A stretch of 64,000 nt of DNA from Parvibaculum sp046297875 (GCF_046297875.1 NZ_JBKBHD010000001.1:2418001-2482000); one strand, 5' to 3'. Counted from the first letter of the stretch, positions 32,970 to 41,604 are shown. The notes: generated by a model from the letters alone, not told the origin. A program made the numbers and translations.

Positions 32970-33632
32970 ATGACCGATTTCGCCGCCGCCCGCCTCAATA
33001 TGGTCGAGAGCCAGGTTCGTGTGAACGCGGTAACCGATGACCGCCTGATCGCGGCCATGGCGGCAGTGCCGCGCGAGCGGTTCGTGCCGATCTCGCGTCA
33101 GGGGATCGCCTATATGGATGAGGATATCCTGATTTCCGACGGCAAGGCGCCGCGCTTCCTCATGGAGCCACGGGTTTTCGCGAAACTGGTACAGCTTGCC
33201 GCCATTTCGGCCGATGACCTGGTTCTGGATGTCGGCTGCGGTACGGGGTACTCGACCGCCGTTCTGTCGCGGCTTGCGGGGACGGTTGTGGGGCTTGAGT
33301 CCGATGAAAACCTTGCCGCTCAGGCAGGGGCGACCTTGAGCGATCTGGGTGTCGACAACGCGGTGGTCGTGGCCGGCGCGCTGGCCGCGGGATATGCCAA
33401 GCAGGCGCCCTACGATGTGATTTTCATGAACGGCATGGTGACGTCAGTGCCGGAGACGCTTCAGAAGCAGATTCGGGAGAACGGTCGGCTTGTCGCGGTT
33501 ACGGGGGACGGCGTTTCCGGGCGCGCGCGCCTCTATATCAGGTCCAGTGCGGGTTTCAGCGGGCGCGACGCCTTTGATGCGAATATCCGCTTTCTGCCCG
33601 GCTTCGAGCCCGTCGAAAGCTTTGTTTTCTGA
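32970..33632 (+). CDS. PCMT-like (protein-L-isoaspartate methyltransferase family) protein
   Basis: A 220-residue SAM-dependent methyltransferase fold. SAM motif I is VLDVGCGTGYSTAVLSRL (about 85-102). The N-terminal half carries VRVNAVTDDRLIAAMAAVPR and RFVPISRQGIAYMDED as in PCMT proteins, but the isoaspartate-recognition motif (GQTISQPYVVAYM in the second copy at 56821) is replaced by GKAPRFLMEPRVFAKLV. Proteins of this subtype commonly precede tolC in Alphaproteobacteria; whether it repairs isoaspartate is doubtful. I chose the ATG at 32970 with CAGGA upstream. Confidence 0.82.
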   Translation: MTDFAAARLNMVESQVRVNAVTDDRLIAAMAAVPRERFVPISRQGIAYMDEDILISDGKAPRFLMEPRVFAKLVQLAAISADDLVLDVGCGTGYSTAVLSRLAGTVVGLESDENLAAQAGATLSDLGVDNAVVVAGALAAGYAKQAPYDVIFMNGMVTSVPETLQKQIRENGRLVAVTGDGVSGRARLYIRSSAGFSGRDAFDANIRFLPGFEPVESFVF

Positions 33633-33781
33633 TATTTGCTGGCAGATTGCATCTATCCACGAAAATACTGTGCCATCTGGGAATAGCAATTCGGCTCACC
33701 TACATTTAGCCTGCCGAACGTAAGACCAACCCCGCGGAAGCGTTGAGGGACGAAGCCGCCGTAAGCGGAGAAGTAAGCAGA

Positions 33782-35194
33782 ATGAAACGACCCATGTTCA
33801 CGTCCCAAAACACCAAAAATCCCATCCGCCTCATTGCCCTTGCCCTCGGCACGACCGCGCTGACGGGCCTTCTGGTTGCCGGACCGGCCGCGTCCGACAC
33901 GCTGACGGATGCTCTCGCCGCCGCCTATCAGACAAATCCGGTGCTTCATGGCCAGCGCGCCCAGCTTCGCGCGACCGATGAGCAGGTGCCGCAGGCGCTG
34001 TCGGGCTGGCGCCCGGACCTGCGGGCACAGGGCAGCTATGGGTCGGTGGATACCCGGACCGAACTCAATGGCGGCATCCAGACGAAGGACAGTCTCCGGC
34101 CGCTTTCGGGGGCTGTGACGCTCAGCCAGAACCTCTTCGCAGGGGGCCGCACGGTCAACGCGACCGATCAGGCGGAAGCATCGGTGCGCGCCGGGCGGGC
34201 GACTCTTGAAAGCGTGGAGCAGACGACGCTGCTCAATGCCGTTCGGGCCTATATGGACGTTATTCGCGACCAGAGCGTGGTCGAGCTGAACAAGAACAAC
34301 GTGCAGGTTCTGAAGCGCCAGCTTGAGGCGACGACCGACCGTTTCCGTGTCGGCGAGTTGACGCGGACCGATACGGCGCAGGCCGAAGCCCGGCTGTCGC
34401 AGGCGCGCTCGAACCTGACCGCTGCCGAAGCGCAATTGGCTGCGAGCCGTTCTTTCTATGAGCGCGTGGTGGGGCAGATGCCCGGCACCCTTGAAAGGCC
34501 CGCGAACATTGCAGGGCTTCCCCAGAGCGAGGAAGATGCCCGCAGGATCGCCGAACAGAACAACCCGACGCTTCGCGCCGCGCGCCACGGCGAAGAGGCA
34601 AGCCGCAGCGCCATTAATGTCGCCAAGGGCGCGCTTCTGCCGACCTTCGACGTTCAGGCGCAGTATCGCTATGGCCGCGATCCTTCATCCGCGATCCGTG
34701 ATGTTGAGGAAAGTTCGATCCTTGGTGTGCTGACCATTCCGCTTTACCAGAGCGGCGTCGAGTATTCGCAGGTCCGCGAAGCGAAGGAGCGTAACAATCA
34801 GAGCCGCATGCAGGTGATGGCCGCGCTCCGCGAAGTCGATGAGGCGGTGCGCAATGCCTGGGAAATTCTCCGGGCATCGCAGTCGAGCATCGTTTCGACG
34901 ACCCAGCAGGTCCGTGCCAGCGAGATCGCCCTTGAGGGTGTGAAGCAGGAGTCCGAAGTGGGTGCGCGCACGACGCTCGATGTGCTGAATGCGGAACAGG
35001 AATATCTGAATGCCCGCGTGGCGCTTGTCAGCGCCGAGCGCGATCTCGCCGTTGCCGAGTACGGGCTTCTGGCCGGCATGGGCTTGCTCACCGCACGTAA
35101 CCTCGATCTGCCGGTCGAATATTACGATCCGCAAAAGAATTATGGCGAAGTCCGAAACAAATGGATCGGGTTTGGCACCGCTGGCGACGAATAA
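33782..35194 (+). CDS. tolC: TolC-family outer-membrane channel protein
   Basis: A 470-residue type I secretion/efflux outer-membrane factor. A signal peptide (IRLIALALGTTALTGLLVAG, ending near ASDT) precedes two OEP repeats rich in long helices, with LTDALAAAYQTNPVLHGQRA at the mature N terminus and the repeated GELTRTDTAQAEARLSQARS / GARTTLDVLNAEQEYLNARV motifs. It forms a trimeric channel across the outer membrane and periplasm. GGAG lies about ten bases before the ATG. No pump genes are adjacent, so it is probably shared by several exporters. Confidence 0.93.
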   Translation: MKRPMFTSQNTKNPIRLIALALGTTALTGLLVAGPAASDTLTDALAAAYQTNPVLHGQRAQLRATDEQVPQALSGWRPDLRAQGSYGSVDTRTELNGGIQTKDSLRPLSGAVTLSQNLFAGGRTVNATDQAEASVRAGRATLESVEQTTLLNAVRAYMDVIRDQSVVELNKNNVQVLKRQLEATTDRFRVGELTRTDTAQAEARLSQARSNLTAAEAQLAASRSFYERVVGQMPGTLERPANIAGLPQSEEDARRIAEQNNPTLRAARHGEEASRSAINVAKGALLPTFDVQAQYRYGRDPSSAIRDVEESSILGVLTIPLYQSGVEYSQVREAKERNNQSRMQVMAALREVDEAVRNAWEILRASQSSIVSTTQQVRASEIALEGVKQESEVGARTTLDVLNAEQEYLNARVALVSAERDLAVAEYGLLAGMGLLTARNLDLPVEYYDPQKNYGEVRNKWIGFGTAGDE

Positions 35195-35222
35195 GTCTTT
35201 CAGTTTCAGGAGATGTTAACGG

Positions 35223-35247
35223 GAAGTTGGCAAAATTGTTCAACTTC
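35223..35247. promoter_or_regulatory. Inverted repeat between tolC and popZ
   Basis: GAAGTTG at 35223-35229 and CAACTTC at 35241-35247 are a perfect 7-bp inverted repeat around an AT-rich 11-bp spacer. It lies 67 bases before popZ and 28 after tolC. There is no T-run after it, so an operator or a weak terminator of tolC are both possible. Confidence 0.4.
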
Positions 35248-35313
35248 TCCTAAGGTTCTCTTGTTATTGATGGAATCCGGACGGGGCGGAACTGAATTGA
35301 GCGGGACGAGGGC

Positions 35314-36015
35314 ATGAGCGGTCAAGGACAGGCGCAGGAACCGACGATGGAGGAAATTCTCGCCTCCATCAGGCGGATCATTTCCGAAGATAGCGGTCCG
35401 GATGAAGCAGCCCAGGCTGCCGGGGAACCCGCGCCGGAACCTCTTTCCGAGCCGGACATGGAAGCCGAGGAAGACGACATTCTGGAGCTGACGGAAGCGC
35501 TTCCCGAGGAAGATATTGCTGTCGAGGAACCGGCGCCCGTTGTCGAGCCCGAGCCTATCCGGGAACCTGCGCCCGCGCCGGTGCCGGAAGAGGTGGCCGA
35601 GCTTATCGACGATGTTCAGTTTGCCGATCCGGAACCTGAGGCCGGCCCTGAACCTGAACCGGAACCGGTTTATGAGCCGGCGCCCGAGCCAGTGGCCGAG
35701 GCGAGGCCCGAACCTGTTCATGTTGCGCCCGCGCCTGTGCGCGAAGAACCCGCCGAAATCGCGATTGAGGAGCCCGTCATGAGCACCAATCCCCAGTCCG
35801 GCCTCCTTTCCCGCGACGCCGAAGCGGCGGCTTCCGCCGCCTTTGGCGCACTGGCAAGCTCGCTGGCCTCGTCTGGCGGTGGCCGGACGCTTGAGGAAAT
35901 TGTGGCCGATATGCTGAAGCCGATGCTCAAGGAGTGGCTGGACGAGAACCTGCCTTCGCTGGTCGAGCGGCTGGTTGCCGAAGAAATCGAGCGTGTAGCG
36001 CGGCGCAAGGGCTGA
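35314..36015 (+). CDS. popZ: Polar organizing protein PopZ (DUF2497)
   Basis: A 233-residue protein with the three-part PopZ layout: an N-terminal helix EPTMEEILASIRRIISED (about 9-26), a long proline/glutamate-rich disordered middle (about 28-155), and a helical C-terminal oligomerisation region LEEIVADMLKPMLKEWLDEN (about 193-212) continuing to VERLVAEEIERVARR. PopZ assembles a microdomain at the cell pole that anchors ParB and the chromosome origin. Its location immediately upstream of valS is the same as in Caulobacter. The middle region is long and consists largely of repeated Glu-Pro dipeptides. Confidence 0.92.
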   Translation: MSGQGQAQEPTMEEILASIRRIISEDSGPDEAAQAAGEPAPEPLSEPDMEAEEDDILELTEALPEEDIAVEEPAPVVEPEPIREPAPAPVPEEVAELIDDVQFADPEPEAGPEPEPEPVYEPAPEPVAEARPEPVHVAPAPVREEPAEIAIEEPVMSTNPQSGLLSRDAEAAASAAFGALASSLASSGGGRTLEEIVADMLKPMLKEWLDENLPSLVERLVAEEIERVARRKG

Positions 36016-36070
36016 CGCTACCGCTATCGGGCGGCTGCGAGGGCCGCCCTTCATTCCCGATGCTTGATAG

Positions 36071-36113
36071 GGTGGCGCTGCCTGTGTAACACAGGCCCGC
36101 GCCGCCCTTTTTT
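36071..36113 (+). terminator. Rho-independent terminator after popZ
   Basis: An extended stem built from GGTGGCGC / GCGCCGCC (one G-U pair) and the inner CCTGTG-TAA-CACAGG is followed by C and six T residues. It lies between popZ and valS, 28 bases before the valS start. A second GC hairpin (GGGCGGC ... GCCGCCC, 36029-36049) precedes it. Confidence 0.85.
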
Positions 36114-36140
36114 GTGCCTATTTTACGGATGTGACCCCAG

Positions 36141-38942
36141 ATGCTCGACAAGAATTTCAACCCGCAGGAAGCCGAAGCCCGGCTTTACGAACTCTGGGAG
36201 GAAAGCGGCGCTTTCCGGGCCGGGGCCGGCGGGCGGGTAGAGGAGGGTGCGCAGCCCTATTGCATCGTCATTCCGCCGCCCAACGTCACCGGCAGCCTGC
36301 ATATGGGCCATGCGCTCAACAACACGTTGCAGGACGTTCTGATCCGCTTCGAGCGGATGCGCGGCAAGGACGTGTTGTGGCAGCCAGGTCTCGACCATGC
36401 GGGCATCGCGACGCAGATGATCGTCGAGCGCCAGCTTGAAGCAGAAGGCAATATCCGCCGCCGCGACATGGGGCGCGATGCCTTTATCGACCGTGTCTGG
36501 AAATGGAAGGGCGAGTCGGGCGGCACGATCATCGGCCAGTTGCGCCGCCTTGGCGCCTCCTGCGACTGGAGCCGCGAACGCTTCACGCTGGATGATGGAC
36601 TCTCCAAGGCCGTGCTCAAGGTCTTCGTCGAGCTATACCGCCAGGGCCTCATCTATCGCGACAAGCGGCTGGTGAACTGGCACCCGGAGTTGCAGACGGC
36701 CGTCTCGGACCTCGAAGTCGAGAACATCGAGGTGAAGGGGCACTTCTGGCATTTCCGCTATCCGCTGGCGGATGGCGTCACCTATGAATGGCCGCTCTTC
36801 GACGAGGAAGGCAATCCGGCGGGTAGCGAGACGCGCGACTATATCGTCGTTGCGACGACGCGCCCGGAAACGATGCTCGGCGATACAGGCGTCGCGGTGA
36901 ACCCCGAAGACGAACGCTACAAGGCGCTCATCGGCAAGCATGTGGTGCTGCCACTGGTTGGCCGCCGCATTCCGATCGTCGGCGACGAGCATGCCGATCC
37001 CGCACAGGGCTCCGGCGCGGTGAAGATCACGCCTGCGCACGACTTCAACGACTTCGAAGTTGGCAAGCGGCAGGGCCTCGAGCAGATCAACATTCTCAAT
37101 CCCGACGGCAAGCTGAACGACGAGGTGCCGGAAACCTATCGCGGGCTCGACCGCTTCAAAGCCCGCGAAAAGGTTGTCGAGGACATAGAGGCGCTCGGCC
37201 TGCTCGACCGGATCGAGGACAAGATCGTCATGGTGCCGCATGACGAGAAGTCGAAGATGGTGGTGATCGAGCCCTATCTTACCGATCAGTGGTATGTCGA
37301 CGCGGCGACGCTGGCGAAGCCTGCCATCGATGCGGTGAAGCGCGGCGAAACCGTCTTCGTGCCGAAGAACTGGGAAAAGACCTATTTCGAATGGATGCGC
37401 AACATCCAGCCCTGGTGCATTTCGCGTCAGCTCTGGTGGGGCCATCGGATTCCCGCATGGTATGGTCCGAATGGACACATCTTCGTTGCGTATAGCGAAG
37501 AAGAAGCGATAGCCCAAGCTAAGGAGATTTACCGGGCGCGAGGAAAAGACATTGTTGTTGCTGACATGAAGACCGCAATGACTAGTTGGGATGTTGATTG
37601 GGTTGAGGAGCCAATCAAGATATATCGCGATGAAGACGTGCTCGATACATGGTTCTCCTCCGGCCTCTGGCCGTTCTCGACGCTGGGCTGGCCGGATCAG
37701 ACACCGGAACTCCAGCGCTACTACAAGACCGATGCGCTCGTCACCGGCTTCGACATCATCTTCTTCTGGGTTGCCCGCATGATGATGATGGGACTGCACT
37801 TCATGAAGGAAGTGCCGTTCCACACCGTCTATATCCACGCCCTGGTCCGCGACGAGAAGGGCCAGAAGATGTCGAAGACGAAGGGTAACGTCATCGACCC
37901 GCTGAAACTGATCGATGAATATGGCGCCGATGCGCTGCGCTTCACGCTGGCCGCGATGGCGGCGCAGGGCCGCGACATCAAGCTCGCGACGAGCCGCGTC
38001 GAAGGCTATCGCAATTTCGGCACCAAACTCTGGAATGCGGCGCGCTTCTGCGAGATGAACGAATGCGCGCGGGTGGAAGGCTTCGATCCGGCTAGCCTCC
38101 AGCAGACCGTCAACAAATGGATCGTGGGCGAGGCGGCGCGCACGGCATCTGAAATCACGCTGGCGCTCGAAGCCTATCGCTTCAACGATGCGGCGAATGC
38201 GGCCTATCGCTTTGTCTGGAACGTCTTCTGCGACTGGTATCTCGAATTCATCAAACCGCTGCTGATGGGCGAAGATGAGGCGGCGAAGGCCGAGACGCGG
38301 GCGACGGCTGCATGGGTGCTCGACCAGATCCTGTTGATGCTCCATCCCTTCATGCCTTTCGTGACAGAAGAACTCTGGCAGCGCACGGGCGAGAAGGGCC
38401 CGAAGCGCGAGAGCCTGCTGGTCACGGCTGCATGGCCGATCCATACCGGGCTTGGCGACAGGGCGGCGGATGCGGAGATGGATTGGGTCATCCGCTTCAT
38501 TTCGGATATCCGCTCGGTGCGCGCCGAAATGAATGTGCCTGCGGGCGCGAAGATTGCACTTCTCATCAAGGATGCGAGCGCTGAGAGCCTTGCGCGGCTT
38601 GAGCGCCATCGGAGCCTGATCGATCGCCTTGCGCGCCTGTCGAGCGTCGATGTGGCGAGCGAAATTCCGCATGGGTCGGTTCAACTCGTGCTCGACGAGG
38701 CGACGCTGATCCTGCCGCTCGCCGACGTCATCGACCTGAAGGCCGAGACGGCACGGCTTCGCAAGGAGCTTGGCAAGCTCGAGGACGAGGTGAAGAAGAT
38801 CGACGCGAAGCTCGGCAATGCGAAGTTCATCGCCGGCGCGCCGGAGCATGTCGTCGAGGAGCAGCGCGAGCGCAAGGCCGAGGCACAAGCCGCGATGGCC
38901 AAGTTCACCGATGCGCTGAAGCGGCTCGACGGAGCGGCGTGA
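36141..38942 (+). CDS. valS: Valyl-tRNA synthetase
   Basis: A 933-residue class I aminoacyl-tRNA synthetase. The HIGH motif is HMGH in PPPNVTGSLHMGHALNN (about 46-62), the editing domain follows (VVATTRPETMLGDTGVAVNP), and the KMSKS motif is KMSKTKGNV (about 575). The C-terminal coiled coil (LRKELGKLEDEVKKIDAKL) is intact. It charges tRNA-Val. An AT-rich stretch at about 37471-37640 encodes a loop before DVLDTWFSSGLWPFSTLGWP that is longer than in E. coli ValS and has codon use unlike the rest of the gene. The reading frame is uninterrupted. Confidence 0.96.
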   Translation: MLDKNFNPQEAEARLYELWEESGAFRAGAGGRVEEGAQPYCIVIPPPNVTGSLHMGHALNNTLQDVLIRFERMRGKDVLWQPGLDHAGIATQMIVERQLEAEGNIRRRDMGRDAFIDRVWKWKGESGGTIIGQLRRLGASCDWSRERFTLDDGLSKAVLKVFVELYRQGLIYRDKRLVNWHPELQTAVSDLEVENIEVKGHFWHFRYPLADGVTYEWPLFDEEGNPAGSETRDYIVVATTRPETMLGDTGVAVNPEDERYKALIGKHVVLPLVGRRIPIVGDEHADPAQGSGAVKITPAHDFNDFEVGKRQGLEQINILNPDGKLNDEVPETYRGLDRFKAREKVVEDIEALGLLDRIEDKIVMVPHDEKSKMVVIEPYLTDQWYVDAATLAKPAIDAVKRGETVFVPKNWEKTYFEWMRNIQPWCISRQLWWGHRIPAWYGPNGHIFVAYSEEEAIAQAKEIYRARGKDIVVADMKTAMTSWDVDWVEEPIKIYRDEDVLDTWFSSGLWPFSTLGWPDQTPELQRYYKTDALVTGFDIIFFWVARMMMMGLHFMKEVPFHTVYIHALVRDEKGQKMSKTKGNVIDPLKLIDEYGADALRFTLAAMAAQGRDIKLATSRVEGYRNFGTKLWNAARFCEMNECARVEGFDPASLQQTVNKWIVGEAARTASEITLALEAYRFNDAANAAYRFVWNVFCDWYLEFIKPLLMGEDEAAKAETRATAAWVLDQILLMLHPFMPFVTEELWQRTGEKGPKRESLLVTAAWPIHTGLGDRAADAEMDWVIRFISDIRSVRAEMNVPAGAKIALLIKDASAESLARLERHRSLIDRLARLSSVDVASEIPHGSVQLVLDEATLILPLADVIDLKAETARLRKELGKLEDEVKKIDAKLGNAKFIAGAPEHVVEEQRERKAEAQAAMAKFTDALKRLDGAA

Positions 38943-38948
38943 TACAAA

Positions 38949-38978
38949 AAGGCGGCTCCTGCGAGCCGCCCTTTCATT
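38949..38978. terminator. Bidirectional terminator between valS and the alcohol dehydrogenase gene
   Basis: GGCGGCTC-CTGC-GAGCCGCC is a perfect 8-bp stem. On the plus strand it is followed by CTTTCATT; on the minus strand by TTTTTGTATC. It lies between the two convergent stop codons and can serve both genes. Confidence 0.82.
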
Positions 38979-38993
38979 GCAGCGTTGTTCTGC

Positions 38994-40082
38994 TCAGGCG
39001 TCGAAGACGATGACGGAGCGGGCGAGTTCGCCGCGTTTCAGTTCGTTGAAGGCTTCGTTCACCTGTTCGAGCTTGATGCGGCGCGAGATCATCTCGTCGA
39101 GCTTCAGTTTGCCGGACATGTAGAAGTCAACGAAACGGGGCATGTCCACAGGGAAGCGGTTCGAGCCCATGATCGAACCCTGGATGCGCTTTTCGCCGAG
39201 GAAATCGGCGCCGTGAAGTTCGATGTTCACGCCGACAGGGATCATGCCGATGACGTTGGCCGTGCCGCCGCGGCCGAGCATGCGGAAGGCCTGTTCGGTC
39301 GTGACCTTGAGGCCGATCGCCTCGAAGGAGTGATGGACGCCCTGACCATTGGTCAGTTCCATGACCTGTGCAACCGGGTCTCCCGCCTTCGCGTCGATGA
39401 CATCGGTGGCGCCGAATTGCTTGGCGAGGTTCAGCTTCGAGCCCTGCATGTCGATGGCGATGATGCGGCCCGCGCCTGCAATCGCCGCGCCGTTGATAGC
39501 CGCGAGACCGACACCGCCGCAGCCGACCACGGCAACAGTTTCGCCCGGACGCACGCCGGATGTATGGATCACCGCGCCCACGCCGGTCGTCACCGAACAT
39601 CCGATCAGCGCGGCCCGGTCGAGCGGCATGTCCTTGCGGATCGCCACGCAGGCATGTTCATGGATCAGCATTTGCTCGGCGAAGGAGGAGAGGTTGAGAA
39701 ACTGGTTCATGCCGCCGGGCGCTTCGCCGAGGCGGGGCTCTTCGCCTGCACCGCGCTTCGTCTCCGGGCTCACGCAGCGCGACATATGGCCGGTGAGGCA
39801 ATGTTCGCAATGGCCGCAAAAGGCGGAGAGACAGGTGATGACATGGTCGCCCGGCTTCACCGTGCGGACCTCTGAGCCGACCTGTTCCACCACGCCCGCG
39901 CTTTCATGGCCGAGTACGGCCGGCAGCGGATAGGGGTAGGAGCCCTCGACGAAATGGAGGTCCGAATGGCAGACGCCTGCGGCCGCCGTGCGGATCAGCA
40001 CTTCATGAGGGCCCGGCTTGTTGATCTTGACGTTCTCGATTTCGAGTGGCTTGCCTACCTGGCGCAAGACGGCAGCTTTCAT
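38994..40082 (-). CDS. Zinc-dependent alcohol dehydrogenase (MDR superfamily)
   Basis: A 362-residue medium-chain dehydrogenase. Catalytic zinc ligands lie in AGVCHSDLHFVEGSYPYPLP and GHESAGVVEQVG; the structural zinc loop CGHCEHCLTGHMSRC (about 94-108) is complete. The Rossmann motif is VAVVGCGGVGLAA. It oxidises an alcohol with NAD(P)+ in the cytoplasm; close relatives are often annotated as class III-like or long-chain alcohol dehydrogenases, and the substrate is undetermined. GGGAG precedes the ATG at 40082. Confidence 0.9.
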   Translation of the reverse strand: MKAAVLRQVGKPLEIENVKINKPGPHEVLIRTAAAGVCHSDLHFVEGSYPYPLPAVLGHESAGVVEQVGSEVRTVKPGDHVITCLSAFCGHCEHCLTGHMSRCVSPETKRGAGEEPRLGEAPGGMNQFLNLSSFAEQMLIHEHACVAIRKDMPLDRAALIGCSVTTGVGAVIHTSGVRPGETVAVVGCGGVGLAAINGAAIAGAGRIIAIDMQGSKLNLAKQFGATDVIDAKAGDPVAQVMELTNGQGVHHSFEAIGLKVTTEQAFRMLGRGGTANVIGMIPVGVNIELHGADFLGEKRIQGSIMGSNRFPVDMPRFVDFYMSGKLKLDEMISRRIKLEQVNEAFNELKRGELARSVIVFDA

Positions 40083-40289
40083 GGCTTTCTCCCTGTGTCC
40101 GGATTTCTGGGGATTCTTGTTCCGGTTAATGGGGATGTTCTCCCGTGGCCGTCTCCGGGTCAACACGCGGATTTGGCCGCTGCCCGGTCATCAAAGGCCA
40201 CAGCTTCACCATATTTCGCCATTTAAGATGCGTTCCGGGGGCATTCTGTCAGAATGGCCCCGTGTTGTTCGTCCCCTGCTGGAGTGTCC

Positions 40290-41042
40290 ATGACCGTCCG
40301 TAGAAGCCTTGCCACGCTTGCCGCCGCCCTTGGCCTCACGCTTGCCGTGAACGGTGCCGTATTCGCCGAAACCAGCCCGCAGGCACAAGCCGCCTATGAT
40401 CGCGGGCTTGCAGCGCATCGCGCCGGCGACCTTCCGGGCGCGGTGACGGAGTGGGAAGAGGCTGCGAAGCAGGGCCATGTGGCGGCTGCATGGATTCTCG
40501 GCAATCTTTACGACAAGGGCGCCGGCGTGCCGCAATCCGACGCCAAGGCCTATGAGTATTATCTGCAGGCGACGCGGGGAGGGCAGCCGGAAGCGGCCGT
40601 TCGTCTCGGGCGGATCTATCTTGATGACAATGAAGCGATCGGCCTCAAGAGGAATTATGAGGCCGCCCTCAAGGCCTTCGAAGTCGGTGCGCTCGCCGCG
40701 CGGGGTGATGCTCAATATTATCTCGGCATCATGCACCGGCGCGGCTGGGGGACCTCGGTCGACAGGACCGAAAGCTTGCGTTGGCTGATGCTCTCATCGA
40801 AGAAGCGTTATGCCCCGGCGCTGGCGGAAATTGGCCGCATATATATGGAAGGCGAAGGCGTCGAGCGCGACCGCGCCGATGGCTGGGCCTATTTCCTGCT
40901 CGCAAACCGCTATGGCAATGACGAGCAGCGCGCGGAAGCCAACGCCTATATGGAGCGATATGACGGCTGGATGAAGCGTGGCGAAAAGGACGAGGCGCGC
41001 TCCCGGGCGGATGCCTGGGTGTCGGCCTTTGGCGGTAGCTGA
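40290..41042 (+). CDS. Secreted Sel1-repeat protein
   Basis: A 250-residue protein with a cleavable-looking signal peptide (SLATLAAALGLTLAVNGAVF, then AETS at about residues 26-29). Sel1 repeats follow, such as ILGNLYDKGAGVPQSDAKAY, YLGIMHRRGWGTSVDRTESL and EIGRIYMEGEGVERDRADGW. It is probably a periplasmic scaffold; the partner is unknown. GGAG precedes the ATG. Its overall layout matches the Sel1 protein at 5891, which instead seems membrane-anchored. It ends three bases from the convergent EthD gene. Confidence 0.87.
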   Translation: MTVRRSLATLAAALGLTLAVNGAVFAETSPQAQAAYDRGLAAHRAGDLPGAVTEWEEAAKQGHVAAAWILGNLYDKGAGVPQSDAKAYEYYLQATRGGQPEAAVRLGRIYLDDNEAIGLKRNYEAALKAFEVGALAARGDAQYYLGIMHRRGWGTSVDRTESLRWLMLSSKKRYAPALAEIGRIYMEGEGVERDRADGWAYFLLANRYGNDEQRAEANAYMERYDGWMKRGEKDEARSRADAWVSAFGGS

Positions 41043-41045
41043 GAC

Positions 41046-41429
41046 CTAGCCGAACACGACCTTCTCCTCGCCAAACCAGAGTGGCGAGCGGGTGAAGTCG
41101 ATGAACTTCTTTTCGTCCTCGTAGAGGTCGCGGCCCGCCTCAATGCCTTCCGGTGTTGTGGTGGCCGCCGCGAGATCGTCCATGCTTTCCCACCAGAGCT
41201 GCGCCACCCCGTCATAGATGGCCGGCGCCTTGTCGAGCCCCCCGCCCCGCGCCTCGCGGATGCCATCGGAGAGCGTTGCCTCGAAGGAGTGAAGCTGCAC
41301 ATAGCGCGCGATGCGCAGCACCTTGCGGTGGCTGGCGACAAGTGGAGCATGTTTGTTCCACCAATAGTCATGGAACTCTTCCAGCGTCAGGTTCGGAAGC
41401 CTTGTCAGGCAGAAGGTGAGCTTGATCAT
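41046..41429 (-). CDS. EthD-domain (dimeric ferredoxin-like) protein
   Basis: A 127-residue protein with the EthD/dimeric alpha-beta barrel pattern: IKLTFCLTRLPNLTLEEFHD at the start, then WWNKHAPLV with the conserved HAP, and AQLWWESMDDLAAATTTPEG. EthD proteins accompany ether- or steroid-degradation genes in some bacteria, and others are enzymes acting on small aromatic or polyketide substrates. No catabolic neighbours are visible here, so no function is assigned. GGAAG lies six bases before the ATG. Confidence 0.8.
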   Translation of the reverse strand: MIKLTFCLTRLPNLTLEEFHDYWWNKHAPLVASHRKVLRIARYVQLHSFEATLSDGIREARGGGLDKAPAIYDGVAQLWWESMDDLAAATTTPEGIEAGRDLYEDEKKFIDFTRSPLWFGEEKVVFG

Positions 41430-41451
41430 GGTGGTCTTCCCTTTTCTTCTT

Positions 41452-41604
41452 TGTCATTGCCGGGCTTGATCCGGCAATCCAGGGTCAAGAATCTCGGGGT
41501 CGCGGCGCAACTTGCATTCACGATCCGGGCAAACCTTACTGCATACTGTCATTGTCGGCCCTGCTCGAGAACCCTGGATGCCCGGGTCGGGCCCGGGCAT
41601 GACA
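41452..41604. repeat. MITE-like intergenic element with 34-bp imperfect terminal inverted repeats
   Basis: The left arm (41452-41485, begins TGTCATTGCCGGGCTTGATC) and the reverse complement of the right arm (41571-41604, begins TGTCATGCCCGGGCCCGACC) agree at 27 of 34 positions. Each arm is itself a near-palindrome (TTGCCGG...CCGGCAA in the left). The 85-bp centre has no obvious coding capacity. The arm sequence has the look of the abundant palindromic intergenic repeats of Hyphomicrobiales. It sits between the EthD and M81 genes and contributes artefactual upstream codons to the latter. Confidence 0.75.

Noticed and set aside
36633..38888. Long open frame (about 751 codons) antisense to valS
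   Set aside because: It shadows the third-position G+C of valS and has no family motif. The break in its composition at about 37.5 kb comes from the AT-rich valS patch, not from a separate gene.
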